A stretch of 64,000 nucleotides of DNA from Nocardia beijingensis NBRC 16342 (GTDB lineage: Bacteria; Actinomycetota; Actinomycetes; Mycobacteriales; Mycobacteriaceae): contig NZ_BDBC01000014.1 of assembly GCF_001612785.1 (NCBI RefSeq), positions 33,737-97,736 of the forward strand. Reading direction: 5' to 3'. Under the pieces are notes generated by a model. The model was not told where the DNA came from. It did not search any database and was given only the letters and a program-made list of their open reading frames with translations. Of the stretch, positions 1 to 11,200 are shown piece after piece (within the stretch, counting starts at the first letter, position 1; every line of letters starts with the position of its first letter). A program made the position numbers and the translations under genes.

Positions 1-84
1 CCCGCCCGCTTCGTAGGGGTCGCCGTAAACCCGGCGCACCGTCATCGCGTCCCGCGCCTGTGCCAGCAGTTCGGCGTATTTCAT
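1..84 (-). CDS. GerW/YtfJ-family protein, N-terminal fragment
   Basis: The first 28 codons of a leftward gene that runs out of the window. It starts at ATG (82-84) with a good ribosome binding site (gggagg) just upstream. The visible N-terminus is a short amphipathic helix followed by TVRRVYGDPYEAGG. That resembles the TVRRVFGEP-type opening of GerW (YtfJ) family proteins, which are usually followed by a Gly-rich strand region. GerW proteins are named from Bacillus spore germination, but actinobacterial homologues have no established role. The call rests on only 28 residues. Confidence 0.55.
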   Translation of the reverse strand, partial: MKYAELLAQARDAMTVRRVYGDPYEAGG

Positions 85-338
85 GACGTCCTCCCGCCCG
101 TCCCGATGGCTCCGGATACCGGCGCCCATTCGGATCCGATGGTAGGCGCGCCGGCCCCTGCTCGGCCCCCATCCTTCCGGACGGAAGTTGTTCCCCTGTT
201 TGCCGATCGCCGATCTCGGGCAGATAACGGCATGTTCTCCCGGTAACCGAGATGTGGTCTGGCACAGTCAGGTTGACGAACCGGACAAAACGCGGAGACA
301 ATCGGCCGACATGTCCATCCGGGGGTCGGAGGTATGCC

Positions 339-797
339 ATGCGCACCAAAACGGATATCCGATTCTTCGTCGACACCGATCCCGATCAGGTCATGGACGC
401 ACTGAAGGACGTGGAATCGCTTCCGGAATGGTCGTCCTCCTACAGCGACGTCCGGGTCGCGACCCGCGACGCACGGCGAAGGCCGCGGCGGGTCTTCCTC
501 AAGGCGGAGCTACTCGGCAGTTCGGATCTGCAAGTGCTGGAATACGATTGGACCGACGACCGGTCCTCCTGGACCGTCGCCGACAGCACCAGGGGCGTGC
601 GGGGCGGCGGTTTTTTCGAAGTGTCCGACACTGTCGACGGCACGCACGTCTGGTACCACGTCGAGCTCTATCTGCCGCTCCCGGTTCCCGGATTTCTGCT
701 CAAGCGCACTTTCCGCAAGGCCAACGAGGTGGTCGTGGAGTGCTTCATTGATTTCGCCGAGCGGTTCCCGGAAACGGAGACCTATCTACCCGTCTAG
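339..797 (+). CDS. SRPBCC-family protein (START-like fold)
   Basis: A 152-residue protein without signal peptide or membrane segment. The N-terminus (MRTKTDIRFFVDTDPDQVM, then LPEWSSSYSDV) has the usual SRPBCC opening: a first strand, then helices with a conserved Trp in a 'leads to W' position. The C-terminal helix begins near FLLKRTFRKANEVVVE. I chose ATG 339 because ggggtcggaggt lies just upstream; an in-frame ATG at 252 has no such site. The fold binds hydrophobic ligands or modifies polyketides, lipids or cell-envelope molecules. No substrate can be inferred here. It stands alone between the GerW-type gene and ltrA. Confidence 0.75.
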   Translation: MRTKTDIRFFVDTDPDQVMDALKDVESLPEWSSSYSDVRVATRDARRRPRRVFLKAELLGSSDLQVLEYDWTDDRSSWTVADSTRGVRGGGFFEVSDTVDGTHVWYHVELYLPLPVPGFLLKRTFRKANEVVVECFIDFAERFPETETYLPV

Positions 798-883
798 CAC
801 CGACGGCTGCGCTCTGCGCGAAATCGGCCGCCCGGCCACGCGGCGGACCCGCGCGGAATCGGCCGGAGTGCGACGATGAGCGC

Positions 884-2095
884 ATGATCGGTTCCAAACG
901 GGTGCGGTTCCAGCCGATGGCGGAGGGCGCGTCGGTGACCCAGCTCGAGTTGTTCTTCGACCTGGTGCTCGTCTTCGCGTTCACCATGGTCACCGGCTTG
1001 GTCGCGGAGGAGACCAGCGCGAAGAACATGCTGCGCGGGCTGCTGGTGCTCGCGGTGATGTGGTGGCTGTGGATCGCCTACTCGTGGCTCGGGAACGTGG
1101 TCCGCGCCGACGAGGGCATCGCGCGAGTCGCGATGTTCGCGGCCATGGGCGGCGCTTTCCTGGCCGCGCTCACCATCCCGGAGGCGTTCGAGGATCTGGA
1201 CGGAGGATGGTTCGGGCCGCTGGTCTTCGCGATCGCCTACCTGATCGTGCGGTTGGTGCATCTGGGGATGTTCTGGCTGGCCAGCGCCGAGGACCCGCAA
1301 TTGCGCGGACAGCTGCTGCGCTGGGCGCTCGGTTCGATCACCCTCGGCACCACACTGCTGGTGATCGCCGCGCTGACCACCGGTCGGGTGCAGATCGCGC
1401 TGTGGATCGCCGCGATCGCGGGCGACTACCTGTGGACCCTGTTCGCGGGCACCGATTGGCGATTGAATTCGGCCAACCATTTCGTCGAGCGATACGGGCT
1501 GATCATCATCGTCGCGCTCGGTGAATCGATCGTCTCGATCGGCATCGGAGTGGCCGGCCTGCCGATCTCCTGGCCGATCGCGCTCGGTTCGCTGCTCGGC
1601 CTCGCCATTTCCGGCCTGCTGTGGTGGGCGTATTTCGACGTCGCGGCTCTCGCGGTGGAGCACGAACTAGTCCACGCCGAGGGCAGGCGGCAGATCAAGA
1701 TCGCGCAGGCTTCCTACACCTTCTGGCATTTCCCGATGATCGCCGGGATCATCGCGCTGTCGCTCGGGCTGAAGAAGGTCCTCTACTACGTGGGGGATTC
1801 CTCGCACCACACGTTGCGGGACGCGTTGTACGGAATCCCGCTCTACGCGCTCTACGGCGGCGTCGTGCTGTATCTGATCGCGCTGGTGGGGTTCAAGCAC
1901 TACGCCACGCGCACCGTCACGGTGGCGCGCGTCGTCGCCGTCGTGGTGCTGCTTGCGCTCATCCCGTTGGCCTGCGCCCTGCCCGCGCTGGCTTCGCTGG
2001 CCCTGCTGTGCGGCGTCCTGGTCGCGCTGATCGCTTGGGAGACCGTGCGTTTGGCGCAGCCGCGGGACGCGATCAGGCACGCGGTACCCGATTGA
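884..2095 (+). CDS. ltrA: Low temperature requirement protein A (LtrA) family membrane protein
   Basis: A 403-residue polytopic membrane protein with about ten to twelve hydrophobic segments across its whole length. The N-terminal signature TQLELFFDLVLVFAFT and the segment FVERYGLIIIVALGESIV are typical of the LtrA family, first named from a Listeria cold-growth mutant. The biochemical function of the family is unknown. The start at ATG 884 follows a short, poorly marked leader. Its 3' end overlaps the convergent ion-transporter-like gene by 23 bp. Confidence 0.88.
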   Translation: MIGSKRVRFQPMAEGASVTQLELFFDLVLVFAFTMVTGLVAEETSAKNMLRGLLVLAVMWWLWIAYSWLGNVVRADEGIARVAMFAAMGGAFLAALTIPEAFEDLDGGWFGPLVFAIAYLIVRLVHLGMFWLASAEDPQLRGQLLRWALGSITLGTTLLVIAALTTGRVQIALWIAAIAGDYLWTLFAGTDWRLNSANHFVERYGLIIIVALGESIVSIGIGVAGLPISWPIALGSLLGLAISGLLWWAYFDVAALAVEHELVHAEGRRQIKIAQASYTFWHFPMIAGIIALSLGLKKVLYYVGDSSHHTLRDALYGIPLYALYGGVVLYLIALVGFKHYATRTVTVARVVAVVVLLALIPLACALPALASLALLCGVLVALIAWETVRLAQPRDAIRHAVPD

Positions 2096-2942
2096 GATGA
2101 TGCCGAACGCCGTGCTCGGCGCCTGTCGGCCCGTATGCGGACGGCGGCACCCGCACACCGTCGCGCACGGCGTCGCGGATCTGATCGATGTTCTCCCGTA
2201 GCAAGTCCGCGACGAGTTCGTCGGTGCGCGGATCCTCCAGTACCTGGAACACGATGCGGAACGTGGTGTCGGCGATCAGCCGGATGATCTCGTCGTGGAA
2301 CGGGATGTAGCGCACCCGCCCCGCCTGCGGGTCCTTCTTGATCAACTCCAGGATCATCTCGTCCAGCTCGGCGCGGTTCTCCTCCAGGGCGGCCGCGATG
2401 TTGCGGGTGTAGTGGCCGGTGCGCAGCACCTCGGCCACCTCGTCCATCACCGCGATGGTCATCGGACGGCGGATGGTGTCGACGATGGTCGCCACGAACC
2501 GGTTCACCACCGCGGCGGTCACCCGGTCGCCGAACACCCGGTCGGCCACCCTGGCGAGCCTGCCAAGGATCACCACGATGCGCAGCAGCCGGAAGCCACG
2601 GAAGAACGGGCTGGTCACCGGGATCATGCCGATGATCTCGTACCAATATACGAACGGGAAGGTCCATGGCCAGCCCGCGCGACGCCAGCGCCACAGGAAC
2701 TCGAGCGCGAAGACCGCGCACAACGACCAGTCGACCAGCATGATCGTGTGGTAGGTGTGCCCGGAGACCGGGAAGAACGTGATCCAGCTGACCAGCGCTA
2801 CGGAGACGACAGCCAGCGCCAGCATCACGAAATCCGTCCACAGCATCGGCGGCTTGCGCGGATAGTCCTGCGGCTCGGGCGTTTCCCGCAGGCCGTATCG
2901 CTCGACGGATGAGCTGTCGATACCCGAGCTGGGAGCGGACAC
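2073..2942 (-). CDS. Ion transporter-like membrane protein (voltage-sensor-type domain)
   Basis: A 289-residue protein. Residues about 30-150 hold three to four membrane helices, including an S4-like stretch FRGFRLLRIVVILGRLAR with regularly spaced arginines, as in the sensor part of voltage-gated channels. The C-terminal half is soluble and helical. No canonical selectivity-filter pore loop (TxGYG or similar) is visible, so this may be a sensor-only protein or proton channel rather than a complete cation channel. Conduction is inferred only from family resemblance. It converges on ltrA with a 23-bp overlap. Confidence 0.7.
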   Translation of the reverse strand: MSAPSSGIDSSSVERYGLRETPEPQDYPRKPPMLWTDFVMLALAVVSVALVSWITFFPVSGHTYHTIMLVDWSLCAVFALEFLWRWRRAGWPWTFPFVYWYEIIGMIPVTSPFFRGFRLLRIVVILGRLARVADRVFGDRVTAAVVNRFVATIVDTIRRPMTIAVMDEVAEVLRTGHYTRNIAAALEENRAELDEMILELIKKDPQAGRVRYIPFHDEIIRLIADTTFRIVFQVLEDPRTDELVADLLRENIDQIRDAVRDGVRVPPSAYGPTGAEHGVRHHLNRVPRA

Positions 2943-3029
2943 TGCGGATCCCTTCGACGCCGAACGGTGCCGCCGACATTAGTACGCGGAAAGCACGCTC
3001 GGCACGGATGGCGATGCCCCCGGAGGACT

Positions 3030-4649
3030 TCAGCGACCGGCGCGAACGATCGCCTCGATATTGCGCTCGGCCAGCGCCGCGATGGTCAGCGATGGGTTGA
3101 CCGTTCCGGTGCTGCCTGGAATCGCCGCGCCGTCCATCACGTAGAGGCCGGGGTGCCCGTGCACCCGGCCGTAGCCGTCGGTGGCGCGTCCAAGCACCGC
3201 TCCGCCGAGCGGATGGGCGGTGAACAGCGCGTTCGCATCGTAGCCGAGGGCGCTGTACTCGACGAGGGCGTCGGCTCGCTCGGCGATCCGGTGATCGACG
3301 GCGCGCGCCGCCGCGACGGTCTCGTTCCGGTTCTCGACCGACCAGCTCAGCCCGACCCGGCCGGTGGCCCCGTCGTATCCGAACCGGGTGCGGGTCGGGT
3401 CGAGCACCATGCCGAGCGAGGCGAGCGCGCCGGTCTCGAACGGAATGCCGGGGATGTACCAGCTCTCCAGGGTCAGCGGCACCGCGGATTCGTCGAAGAT
3501 CCGGCTCGCGCTCGGCACGCCCTGGCCCTGACCGGCCAGCGCGCTGGCGCCGCGGGCCAGGACCACGTCCCCGTTGGTGCCCCAGCCGTCGCCGATGTGT
3601 TCGTTCAGGTTCGGCAGCGCGCCGGTGGCCTGCGCGCGGACCAGCAGTTCGGAGCTGCCGATCGATCCGGCGCCGAGGAAAAGCCGGTCGCAGGTGAGGG
3701 TGCGGGTGGACAGCACGTCACCGGTCGGCGACAGCTTCGCCACGGTGACCGCGTAGCGGCCGCCGGATTCCTGCGCGATGGCGTCGACCCGGTGGCCGGG
3801 GAAGACGCCGCACCGGCCGGTGCCCTGCGCGTACGCCAGGTAGTTCTGATTCAGGTCGAACTTGGCGCCGTTGGAGTTGCCCAGGTTGCTCCGCGCGGCC
3901 GTCGCGGAAGGCCTCGACCCTCCGGCCAATTCGGCGCGCAGGATGTCCCAGTTGAAGATCGAGTCGTTGGCCTGCGGCTGGTAGCCCGCCTTGCGCACCT
4001 GGTCGTCCCAGGCGCGGGAATGCGCGAACGGCGCGGAGTTGTAGATGTCCGCCGGCATCGGGCTCAGCCGCAGCATCTCGCGCACGCGCGGGTAGTAGAC
4101 GCGCTCCATCTCGCCGTAGTCGACGACGCCGCCGAAGACGTGGTCGAAGAAGCGGCGTTCCGGGGCGATCATGGCACCGCTGAAGATCACCGATCCGCCG
4201 CCGACGGCGGCCGCGCGCCAAACGTCGATGCCCGGGTATTCGGTGCAGTCCAGCACACCGCCGAAGCTGGCGAAATGCATCGGCACCTTGGTGACGCCGG
4301 TGAAGTTGGTGCGGTGCCAGAAGCCGCGGCCGTCGGGCAGGTCGTCGCCGGTGAAGATCTCCCGCCACGGGTCGTTCGGCCAGCGCGAACCGCGCTCGAG
4401 CACGGTGGTGGCGATACCTGCCTCGGCCAGGCGCAACGCGGATACGGCGGCGCCGAAGCCCGAGCCGATGACAATCGCGGGCGAGTGCTCCGGCGGGTCG
4501 GGAATCGGGGCGAAGATCTCCGGCACCCAGGCGCGGAACAGGGCCTCCCACATCGGATTCGCGGAGGCCGCGCCCGTCCCCGTCATCGTTCCCACAGCAC
4601 CGAGCAGGGCGGCCGTGCCAGCCGCCTTGAACAAGGCACGTCTACGCAC
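3030..4649 (-). CDS. Exported GMC-family cholesterol oxidase-like flavoenzyme
   Basis: A 539-residue FAD enzyme. It opens with a Tat-type signal (MRRRALFKAAGTAALLGAVG) and is therefore predicted to be exported folded. The Rossmann motif IVIGSGFGAAVSALRLAEAG near residue 60 and the C-terminal block FTAHPLGGAVLGRATD...IPGSTGTVNPSLTIAALAER match class I cholesterol oxidases and related GMC oxidoreductases. In those enzymes the His and Asn of this block contact the sterol hydroxyl and flavin. The expected reaction is oxidation of a 3-beta-hydroxysterol with oxygen, but the substrate is not proven. The start is GTG 4649 with ggaagg upstream. Confidence 0.85.
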   Translation of the reverse strand: MRRRALFKAAGTAALLGAVGTMTGTGAASANPMWEALFRAWVPEIFAPIPDPPEHSPAIVIGSGFGAAVSALRLAEAGIATTVLERGSRWPNDPWREIFTGDDLPDGRGFWHRTNFTGVTKVPMHFASFGGVLDCTEYPGIDVWRAAAVGGGSVIFSGAMIAPERRFFDHVFGGVVDYGEMERVYYPRVREMLRLSPMPADIYNSAPFAHSRAWDDQVRKAGYQPQANDSIFNWDILRAELAGGSRPSATAARSNLGNSNGAKFDLNQNYLAYAQGTGRCGVFPGHRVDAIAQESGGRYAVTVAKLSPTGDVLSTRTLTCDRLFLGAGSIGSSELLVRAQATGALPNLNEHIGDGWGTNGDVVLARGASALAGQGQGVPSASRIFDESAVPLTLESWYIPGIPFETGALASLGMVLDPTRTRFGYDGATGRVGLSWSVENRNETVAAARAVDHRIAERADALVEYSALGYDANALFTAHPLGGAVLGRATDGYGRVHGHPGLYVMDGAAIPGSTGTVNPSLTIAALAERNIEAIVRAGR

Positions 4650-4725
4650 CGGTCACCTTCCATCATCAGGCTTAGCGTGCGCAGATTACCGGTATTCCCG
4701 ATTTGTGAACAGATATCCGTTTCGG

Positions 4726-6354
4726 CTATCGCTCGAACGGCAGCTCGTCCGCGCGGCAGGTCGCGCCGGGGGCGGGTAGCTGTAAGTCGACGAGATAACG
4801 CTCCCGCAATTTCCGGGCACATTCGCTGAGCGGCGTGTGCCCGTACCCGCCCTCCACGACGACCAGCCGGGCGTTGACCAGTTCCTGCTGCGCGCGCCGC
4901 GCCGCGCCGAGCGGGGTGGCGGGGTCGAAGCGGTTGCCGATCAGCAGAGCGGGGGTGTCCGACCGCAGAATCCACGGCCCGGGGTACCGCTGGGCATATC
5001 CCTCCGGCGGGGACGGCCAAGCGGCGCACGCCTGGTGCAGCCAGAGCCAGAACGCGCCGTAAGTCGGGCTCACACTCTCCAGATCCCTTGCCATCGTGGG
5101 CCATTGGCCCGGATCGCGCGGAAAGGTGTTGTCCGCGCACGAGATCGCGGTGTACGAGTCGAGGAAATTGCCGGTTTGCGCGGTGGCCGCGAGAATCTCG
5201 CTCACCGCGGCGGGATTGCCCGCCGGACCGCGCTCCAGTTCCGCGAGCAGTGCGGCAAGGGCAGGCCAGCCCTTTTCCGGGTCGTACAGCAAGAGCGCCT
5301 GCGACGACAGCACCTCGGCGTAGGTGACGGTCCGCGCCCGTTCCCCCGTCCCCACGACCTGCGGCGCCTCGCGAAGCCGTCGCAGGAGGGCGTCATCACG
5401 CGCGCGGAGGTCCGCGGGGGCGACGGGATCGCCCGCCCCTGCGCGCACGACGACATCACCATGACCGCTCGACGTGGCGAAGGGACAGCGCTCCTGGCCC
5501 GCGGCCGCGCACAGCCGCAGGAATTCACCGAGCACTTCCTCGGTCCCGGCGGCGGTGGACTCGATGGCCCTTCGGGTGTCGTTGGTGTACGCGTCCGGGT
5601 CGATCACCGACGCCAGCGACAGCGCGCGCACCCGATCGCCGAACAGCGCGCCGTATACCTGACCCAGATAGCTCGCGTAGGAACCGCCCGTATACGTCAG
5701 CTGGGCGTCGCCGACGGCCCGGCGCAACAGGTCCAGATCGCGCGCCACGTCGACGGTGGTCAGGTGGCCGAGCAGAGCGCCGCCGTGCGCCGCGCAACCG
5801 GCGGCCAGCTCGCGGCTGGCCACGTCGGCCGCGCGCTCCTGCTCCGGGCCGACGGGCGGAAGCAACGCGCCGGACCAGAACCGCCGCTGCCGCTCGGCGT
5901 CCGCGAAACACCGCACCTGTCCGCTGCGGCCGACGCCGCGCTGGTCGAAGGTGACCACGTCGAAGCGGCGCGCCAGCTCGCCGCCGAGCAGTTCGCCCTC
6001 GGCCGCCCAGCGCAGTCCCGAATTCCCCGGACCGCCGGCGGCGGCGAACAGCGTGCCGATCCGCCGCTGCGGGTCGCCGGCCTGCTGACGCACCAGCGCC
6101 AGACCCAGGGTCGGCCCGTCGGGGTGCGCGTAGTCCACCGGCACCTGCGCGGTCGCGCACTCGAAACCGCGCAGTTCCGGCTCCGCGCACGTCGCCCAGT
6201 CCAGCCGGGGCGCAGGCACGGCGTCGGCTTGCGCGACCAGATCCGCGACCGCCGACTCGTGTCGGCTCGGCGGGCCGCCGCAGCCGCTCACCACGGGCAG
6301 CAGCGCGGCGAGCGCGGCGACGATGACGATCTTCCAGCTAGGCACGGCACTCAT
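4726..6354 (-). CDS. Alpha/beta-hydrolase lipoprotein, TAP/S33 peptidase type
   Basis: A 542-residue secreted hydrolase. The N-terminus is a lipoprotein signal ending at the lipobox VSGC near residue 25. The nucleophile elbow GGSYAS lies in TYTGGSYASYLG, and the oxyanion region GGPGNSG precedes it. The C-terminal TAP-like domain contains LIGNRFDPATPL and GGYGHTPLSECARKL, which supply the acid and His of the triad. Mycobacterial Hip1/CaeA (Rv2224c) and the tripeptidyl aminopeptidases of Streptomyces share this layout. A cell-surface peptidase or esterase is therefore likely. It follows the cholesterol-oxidase-like gene's promoter region in the same orientation. Confidence 0.85.
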   Translation of the reverse strand: MSAVPSWKIVIVAALAALLPVVSGCGGPPSRHESAVADLVAQADAVPAPRLDWATCAEPELRGFECATAQVPVDYAHPDGPTLGLALVRQQAGDPQRRIGTLFAAAGGPGNSGLRWAAEGELLGGELARRFDVVTFDQRGVGRSGQVRCFADAERQRRFWSGALLPPVGPEQERAADVASRELAAGCAAHGGALLGHLTTVDVARDLDLLRRAVGDAQLTYTGGSYASYLGQVYGALFGDRVRALSLASVIDPDAYTNDTRRAIESTAAGTEEVLGEFLRLCAAAGQERCPFATSSGHGDVVVRAGAGDPVAPADLRARDDALLRRLREAPQVVGTGERARTVTYAEVLSSQALLLYDPEKGWPALAALLAELERGPAGNPAAVSEILAATAQTGNFLDSYTAISCADNTFPRDPGQWPTMARDLESVSPTYGAFWLWLHQACAAWPSPPEGYAQRYPGPWILRSDTPALLIGNRFDPATPLGAARRAQQELVNARLVVVEGGYGHTPLSECARKLRERYLVDLQLPAPGATCRADELPFER

Positions 6355-6440
6355 CCTGTGCCCCGCGCACGGTGGCCGTCGTCAGCCTGAGGACTGACAT
6401 CCGACCCTGATATCTCGCGGCACGGGTCCGTCCGGCCTGC

Positions 6441-7208
6441 CTAAGACGTCACCAAGCGGATCACCGCGATGAGACCGACCACGACGATCACCGCGCGCAA
6501 CAGGTTCGGCGGCATCCGCCTGCCCAGTCGCGCGCCGAGCTGCCCGCCGATGATCGAGCCGAGCGCGATCAGCACCACCGCCCGCCAGTCCACGTCCGCG
6601 ACGACGATGAAGATCAGCGCGGAGACCGCGTTCACGATCAGGGCGAGCACGTTCTTCGCCCCGTTGAGCCGCTGGATGTCGTCGTGCACGAAAACGCCGA
6701 GCAACCCGATCAGCAGCACGCCTTGCGCCGCGCCGAAGTAGCCGCCGTACACACCGGCGGCGTAGACCGCGGTGAGCAGGATCGGTCCCCCGTGCTCCGG
6801 CACCGGCGCGCCGTCGTTCTCCCGGCGGCGCTTGACCCAGTTCGCGAGCCGTGGCTGCACGACGACCAGCACCAATGCCAGGATGATCAGGATGGGCACG
6901 ATCGCCTTGAACGCTGCGGCGGGCAGCACCAGCAGCAGCACCGCGCCGGTGATGCCGCCGAGCAGCGACGCGGTGCCCAACCGCAGCAGCCGCCGGCGCT
7001 GGCCCGCCAGTTCGCGGCGGTATCCGTGCACACCGCTGATCGAGCCGGGAACCAGACCGATGGTGTTGGACACATTCGCGGTCACCGGCGGAAGGCCGAA
7101 CGCGAGCAGAACCGGAAAGGTGATCAGGGTGCCGGAGCCGACGATCGTGTTGATGCCGCCCGCCCCGATGCCCGCACCGAAGACGGCCAGTTGCTCCAGC
7201 CAGGTCAT
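6441..7208 (-). CDS. TauE/SafE-family sulfite/anion exporter-like permease
   Basis: A 255-residue integral membrane protein with about eight hydrophobic helices. Two inverted halves, each with a Gly/Asn-rich entry motif, can be seen: GIGAGGINTIVGSGTLITFP near residue 15 and AVYAAGVYGGYFGAAQGVLL near residue 150. This is the TauE/SafE (DUF81) pattern, a family linked to export of sulfite, sulfoacetate or other anions. The substrate here is unknown. It lies upstream of and divergent from the leuA leader, with no obvious sulfur-metabolism neighbours. Confidence 0.85.
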   Translation of the reverse strand: MTWLEQLAVFGAGIGAGGINTIVGSGTLITFPVLLAFGLPPVTANVSNTIGLVPGSISGVHGYRRELAGQRRRLLRLGTASLLGGITGAVLLLVLPAAAFKAIVPILIILALVLVVVQPRLANWVKRRRENDGAPVPEHGGPILLTAVYAAGVYGGYFGAAQGVLLIGLLGVFVHDDIQRLNGAKNVLALIVNAVSALIFIVVADVDWRAVVLIALGSIIGGQLGARLGRRMPPNLLRAVIVVVGLIAVIRLVTS

Positions 7209-7279
7209 TTGCCAATCCTTCTACGTCCCGTCGGACCCAGGGTCCGTACAAGCGTCGTTCACCGCCGGACGAACGGTAG

Positions 7280-9271
<1,992 letters not shown>

Positions 9272-9297
9272 CAGCGCGTCTCGGCACGCATCCGGAC

Positions 9298-9328
9298 GGG
9301 CGCCGCGCGGGTTCACCGCGCGGCGCCC
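9298..9328 (+). terminator. leuA terminator hairpin
   Basis: A perfect 13-bp stem, GGGCGCCGCGCGG (9298-9310) with its complement (9316-9328) and a 5-nt loop, starts 26 bp after the leuA stop. No U-tract follows, as is common in actinobacteria. Confidence 0.7.
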
Positions 9329-9392
9329 GATCTCGCTGGCGCAGACCGTTTGTCACTCATCCGCCTCCCCATGCCCGGCATGCCTACCGCGA

Positions 9393-9420
9393 CACGGGGT
9401 AGCGAACCCCGTGCTAGCGT
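9393..9420 (+). promoter_or_regulatory. Inverted repeat and -10 element before the EspI-like gene
   Basis: CACGGGG (9393-9399) and CCCCGTG (9407-9413) form a 7-7-7 inverted repeat. It directly abuts TAGCGT (9415-9420), a good actinobacterial -10 element, about 60 bp before the GTG at 9480. A repressor bound here would block the promoter. No regulator can be assigned. Confidence 0.4.
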
Positions 9421-9479
9421 TGGATTCGCACGCCAAGCGCCGAGCTCTCTGCTCGAACTCCCGAGCAGATGGGGGAACC

Positions 9480-11150
9480 GTGACAACAAACGACCACAAT
9501 CCGACCTCTCCACCCTGGCTGCAGAGCCATTCCGTGGATACGGCCGAAGCCGGCGACGTGGAGTCATCGGCCGGCGACCCGTCGATCGAGCCCATCGGCG
9601 GCGCGGAAGCGAAGGAAACCGACGTGCAGGCCGGGGCGCCGCAGCCGGACGCCCACCTCGAACAGCAGGAGCCGCAAGGCTCGACGGAGCAGACCACGGC
9701 CTACCCGCAAGCCGCCGTACCGGCGCAGGCCTGGGCTCCCCCGCAGGCCGGACCGGCCGAGCCCTACGGTGCGTACGCCCCGCCGCCGCCCGGCGCGTAT
9801 CCCCCTCCGTCACCCTTTCCCGGGGAGGCGTTCGCTCCCGGCGCATTTCAGCCACCGCAGGGCCACAGCGGTAGCCATCCGGTAGCCACCCCGCCGGAGC
9901 CCAACCCCGGTTACGGGGACTACCGCCAAGATATCGGCGGCGACGGCCTACCCAGGCACGCGCCAGTGGATTCCGCGCAGCCCGAACATCCTGCGCCGCA
10001 ACCCGATCAGCCCAGCGGCCCCATCTACAGCTGGGCGCCGCCGCCTCCCCCGGTGACGCATCAGCCTCCGCCGCCGGCCTATCAACCGCCTCCGCCGCCG
10101 CTCGGGCAGCCGAGCTGGCAGGGCGGCCCCGGGCCGCATCAGTCCGCGCTGCCGTTCCAACCGCAGCATGTGCCGCAGCCCGGCCAGCCCGGACATTCGG
10201 TGAACGACCTGAATCTGCTCCGGCGCGCCCGCAGGGCGCCGCGCAGCGGGTGGCGCCGCGCGGTGCACAAGGTGTCCGGCGGCATGATCAACCCGGGCGA
10301 GTCGGCGGCCGACATCGTCTACCAGGACCTCGTCGACCGGGTGAACCAGCCCGTGCGCGGTGACTACCGGATCGCGATCCTGTCGCTCAAGGGCGGCGTC
10401 GGGAAGACCACCACCACGGTCGGTCTCGGCTCCACCTTCGCCTCGCATCGCGGCGACCGGGTGATCGCGATCGACGCCAACCCCGACCTCGGCACGCTCG
10501 CGCACCGGGTGCCGCGCCAGACTCGCTCCACCGTGCGCAACCTGCTCGAGGACCAGCACATCACCAGGTACTCCGACGTGCGGGCGCACACCTCGCAGGC
10601 GCCGAGCCGGTTGGAAGTGCTCGCCAGCGAACAGGATCCGGCGGTCTCCGAGGCGTTCAGCGAAGCGGACTACCGCAAGGCGATCGGCATTCTCCAGTCG
10701 TTCTACAACATCATCCTGACCGACTGCGGCACCGGCTTGATGCACTCCGCGATGGCGGGCGTGCTGGATATGGCGAGCTCGCTCGTGCTGGTCACCTCGC
10801 CTGCCATCGACGGCGCGCGCAGCGCGTCGGCCACGCTGGACTGGCTCGACCACCACGGCTACGGCAAGCTGGTGGAGCGAACCGTGGTGGTGGTGAACGC
10901 TTCCCGGCGCGGCGCGTCCACCGTCGACCTCGACCAGCTGCGCAAATTGTTCCTCGATCGCACCCGCGCGGTGCAGGTCGTGCCGTTCGACGATCACCTC
11001 GCCGAGGGCGCGGAGATCGATCTGGAACTGGTGAGCAAGCCGACGCGGCGGGCGCTGCTGGAGCTGGCGGCGATGGTCGCCGACGACTTCGGTTACGTCA
11101 GTTCGCAAGCCCAGCATCCCTACCGGCACCAGCCGCCGCCGGGATACTGA
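9480..11150 (+). CDS. EspI/MinD-like ATPase with long proline-rich N-terminus
   Basis: A 556-residue protein in two parts. Residues about 1-240 are disordered and rich in Pro, Gln and Gly (repeated PPPP blocks). Residues about 290-550 are a ParA/MinD-type ATPase with the deviant Walker A KGGVGKTTTT, an AIDANPDLG switch region and LTDCGTG as Walker B. This layout is that of EspI (Rv3876) and other ESX-associated MinD-like proteins, which couple ATP hydrolysis to type VII secretion or polar positioning. No ESX gene is visible nearby. GTG 9480 is chosen because gggggaacc precedes it. Confidence 0.85.
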   Translation: MTTNDHNPTSPPWLQSHSVDTAEAGDVESSAGDPSIEPIGGAEAKETDVQAGAPQPDAHLEQQEPQGSTEQTTAYPQAAVPAQAWAPPQAGPAEPYGAYAPPPPGAYPPPSPFPGEAFAPGAFQPPQGHSGSHPVATPPEPNPGYGDYRQDIGGDGLPRHAPVDSAQPEHPAPQPDQPSGPIYSWAPPPPPVTHQPPPPAYQPPPPPLGQPSWQGGPGPHQSALPFQPQHVPQPGQPGHSVNDLNLLRRARRAPRSGWRRAVHKVSGGMINPGESAADIVYQDLVDRVNQPVRGDYRIAILSLKGGVGKTTTTVGLGSTFASHRGDRVIAIDANPDLGTLAHRVPRQTRSTVRNLLEDQHITRYSDVRAHTSQAPSRLEVLASEQDPAVSEAFSEADYRKAIGILQSFYNIILTDCGTGLMHSAMAGVLDMASSLVLVTSPAIDGARSASATLDWLDHHGYGKLVERTVVVVNASRRGASTVDLDQLRKLFLDRTRAVQVVPFDDHLAEGAEIDLELVSKPTRRALLELAAMVADDFGYVSSQAQHPYRHQPPPGY

Positions 11151-11156
11151 TCGTCT

Positions 11157-11200
11157 CGGCGCCGCCGCATGGAGTCAGGTCCGTGCGGCGGCGCCGTTTT
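11157..11200 (+). terminator. Intrinsic terminator after the EspI-like gene
   Basis: CGGCGCCGCCGCA (11157-11169) pairs perfectly with TGCGGCGGCGCCG (11184-11196), followed by TTTT (11197-11200). The hairpin overlaps the last codons of the convergent LysR gene, so it may serve one or both strands. Confidence 0.75.

Noticed and set aside
2073..2095. Frameshift or assembly error where ltrA and the ion-transporter gene overlap
   Set aside because: Both proteins are complete without the overlap being disrupted. Short convergent overlaps also occur at 35650-35653, so it is ordinary compact gene packing.
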